Positions 12,837 through 13,185 of a DNA stretch of 13,185 nucleotides are shown here, one piece after another; positions within the stretch are counted from its first letter, which is position 1, and each line of letters starts with the position of its first letter. Under the pieces are notes generated by a model. It had not been told where the DNA came from. It ran no database searches and saw nothing but the letters and a program-made list of their open reading frames with translations. The translations under genes were made by a program, and so were the position numbers. The DNA comes from CAYXWM01 sp964468805 (GTDB lineage: Bacteria; Bacillota; Clostridia; Lachnospirales; WRBF01): positions 1 through 13,185 of the forward strand of contig CAYXWM010000063.1 of the NCBI GenBank assembly GCA_964468805.1, read 5' to 3'.

Positions 12837-12865
12837 ATAATAACATAAAAGACAGCAATAATCAA
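12837..12865 (-). promoter_or_regulatory. Probable promoter of the zinc-ribbon gene
   Basis: Read on the minus strand: TTGATT (12865-12860), 17 bases, TATTAT (12842-12837, one mismatch from consensus). An alternative -10, TATAAA, lies at 12834-12829. The leader is about 50 bases. Confidence 0.5.
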
Positions 12866-12919
12866 ACATTTAACAGTACTTTCTTTATATTAGGGACATT
12901 TATTATTAATATATAACAA

Positions 12920-12977
12920 CAAAAAACCTTATTATGTGGCGAAACCAAATTTAAAGGTTTTTACACAAAATAAGGTT
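12920..12977 (-). terminator. Intrinsic terminator of the xylulokinase-like gene
   Basis: On the minus strand AACCTTATTTTGTG (12977-12964) pairs with CACATAATAAGGTT (12938-12925) with a single mismatch, and an inner AAACC/GGTTT hairpin fills the loop. A run of six T follows the right arm. It lies about 18 bases after the stop of the gene to its right. Confidence 0.85.
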
Positions 12978-12994
12978 ATACAAATAAATTTATC

Positions 12995-13185
12995 TTAAAG
13001 CTTTTTAAATACGTCTTTGTTAATTTGATATAACTCCCTGAATATTTCGTATTTTTCATTATAAACGGAAACATTTTGAGCTATAGGCTCGGTTACTTGT
13101 TGATTAAACTTTATAAGCCGGTCGCAAGCCTTTTCTATGCTTTCGTAAACACCCACGCCAACTCCGGCAACGATAGCCGCACCCA
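12995..13185 (-). CDS. Xylulokinase-like FGGY carbohydrate kinase, C-terminal end only
   Basis: The last 62 codons of a gene that enters from the right edge on the minus strand; the stop TAA is at 12997-12995. The visible residues start GAAIVAGVGVGVYESIEKAC, the conserved glycine-rich C-terminal helix region of FGGY sugar kinases, and continue with FNQQVTEPIAQNVSVYNEKY, then EIFRELYQINKDVFKKL, the usual xylulokinase tail. FGGY kinases phosphorylate sugars such as xylulose in the cytoplasm. From the tail alone xylulokinase is the best guess, but other FGGY members (for example ribulokinase or gluconokinase types) cannot be excluded. It ends at the hairpin terminator 12920-12977. Confidence 0.8.
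   Translation of the reverse strand, partial: GAAIVAGVGVGVYESIEKACDRLIKFNQQVTEPIAQNVSVYNEKYEIFRELYQINKDVFKKL

Noticed and set aside
1..13185. CRISPR arrays, tRNA or rRNA genes, transposase, phage or defence genes
   Set aside because: No regularly spaced direct repeats, no TTCGA-type tRNA arms with an acceptor stem, no rRNA blocks, and no protein matching those families on either strand.

Overview
The window looks like chromosomal DNA from a low-GC Gram-positive bacterium of the class Clostridia. The evidence is the paired GlgC/GlgD subunits, a SpoVG homologue, AT-rich spacers with sigma-A-type promoters and strong purine-rich ribosome binding sites, and use of GTG and TTG starts. The genus cannot be fixed from the sequence alone.

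Layout, left to right on the + strand: the 3' part of glgC and all of glgD (glycogen synthesis, overlapping by 4 bp); a 0.5-kb spacer unusually rich in small inverted repeats; spoVG with its own promoter; a 0.3-kb spacer with two long-armed hairpins; an RluA-family pseudouridine synthase and queG (both RNA/tRNA modification); a 0.45-kb spacer with a nested hairpin, a 14-bp palindrome, one copy of a ~100-bp repeat and a strong promoter; a large methyl-accepting chemotaxis protein ending at a clear terminator; a second, inverted copy of the ~100-bp repeat; an SDR oxidoreductase translationally coupled to a small Dabb protein and closed by a terminator; rarA (mgsA); and a deaminase of the adenosine/adenine deaminase family closed by a bidirectional terminator. 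On the - strand, after that terminator, lie a zinc-ribbon single-pass membrane protein and, cut by the window edge, the C-terminal end of a xylulokinase-like sugar kinase, separated by a hairpin terminator.

Most of the region is ordinary housekeeping and accessory metabolism, and I find no defence system, CRISPR array, prophage, rRNA or tRNA. The most notable non-gene structure is the pair of inverted copies of a MITE-like element (5193-5289 and 8153-8257). They have ~12-bp imperfect terminal inverted repeats and flank the complete chemotaxis transcription unit. Other points of interest are a nested long-range hairpin directly after queG, an evenly spaced (~45-residue) series of HAMP-like modules in the chemoreceptor, and a deaminase whose usual catalytic HAGE motif reads HCDV.
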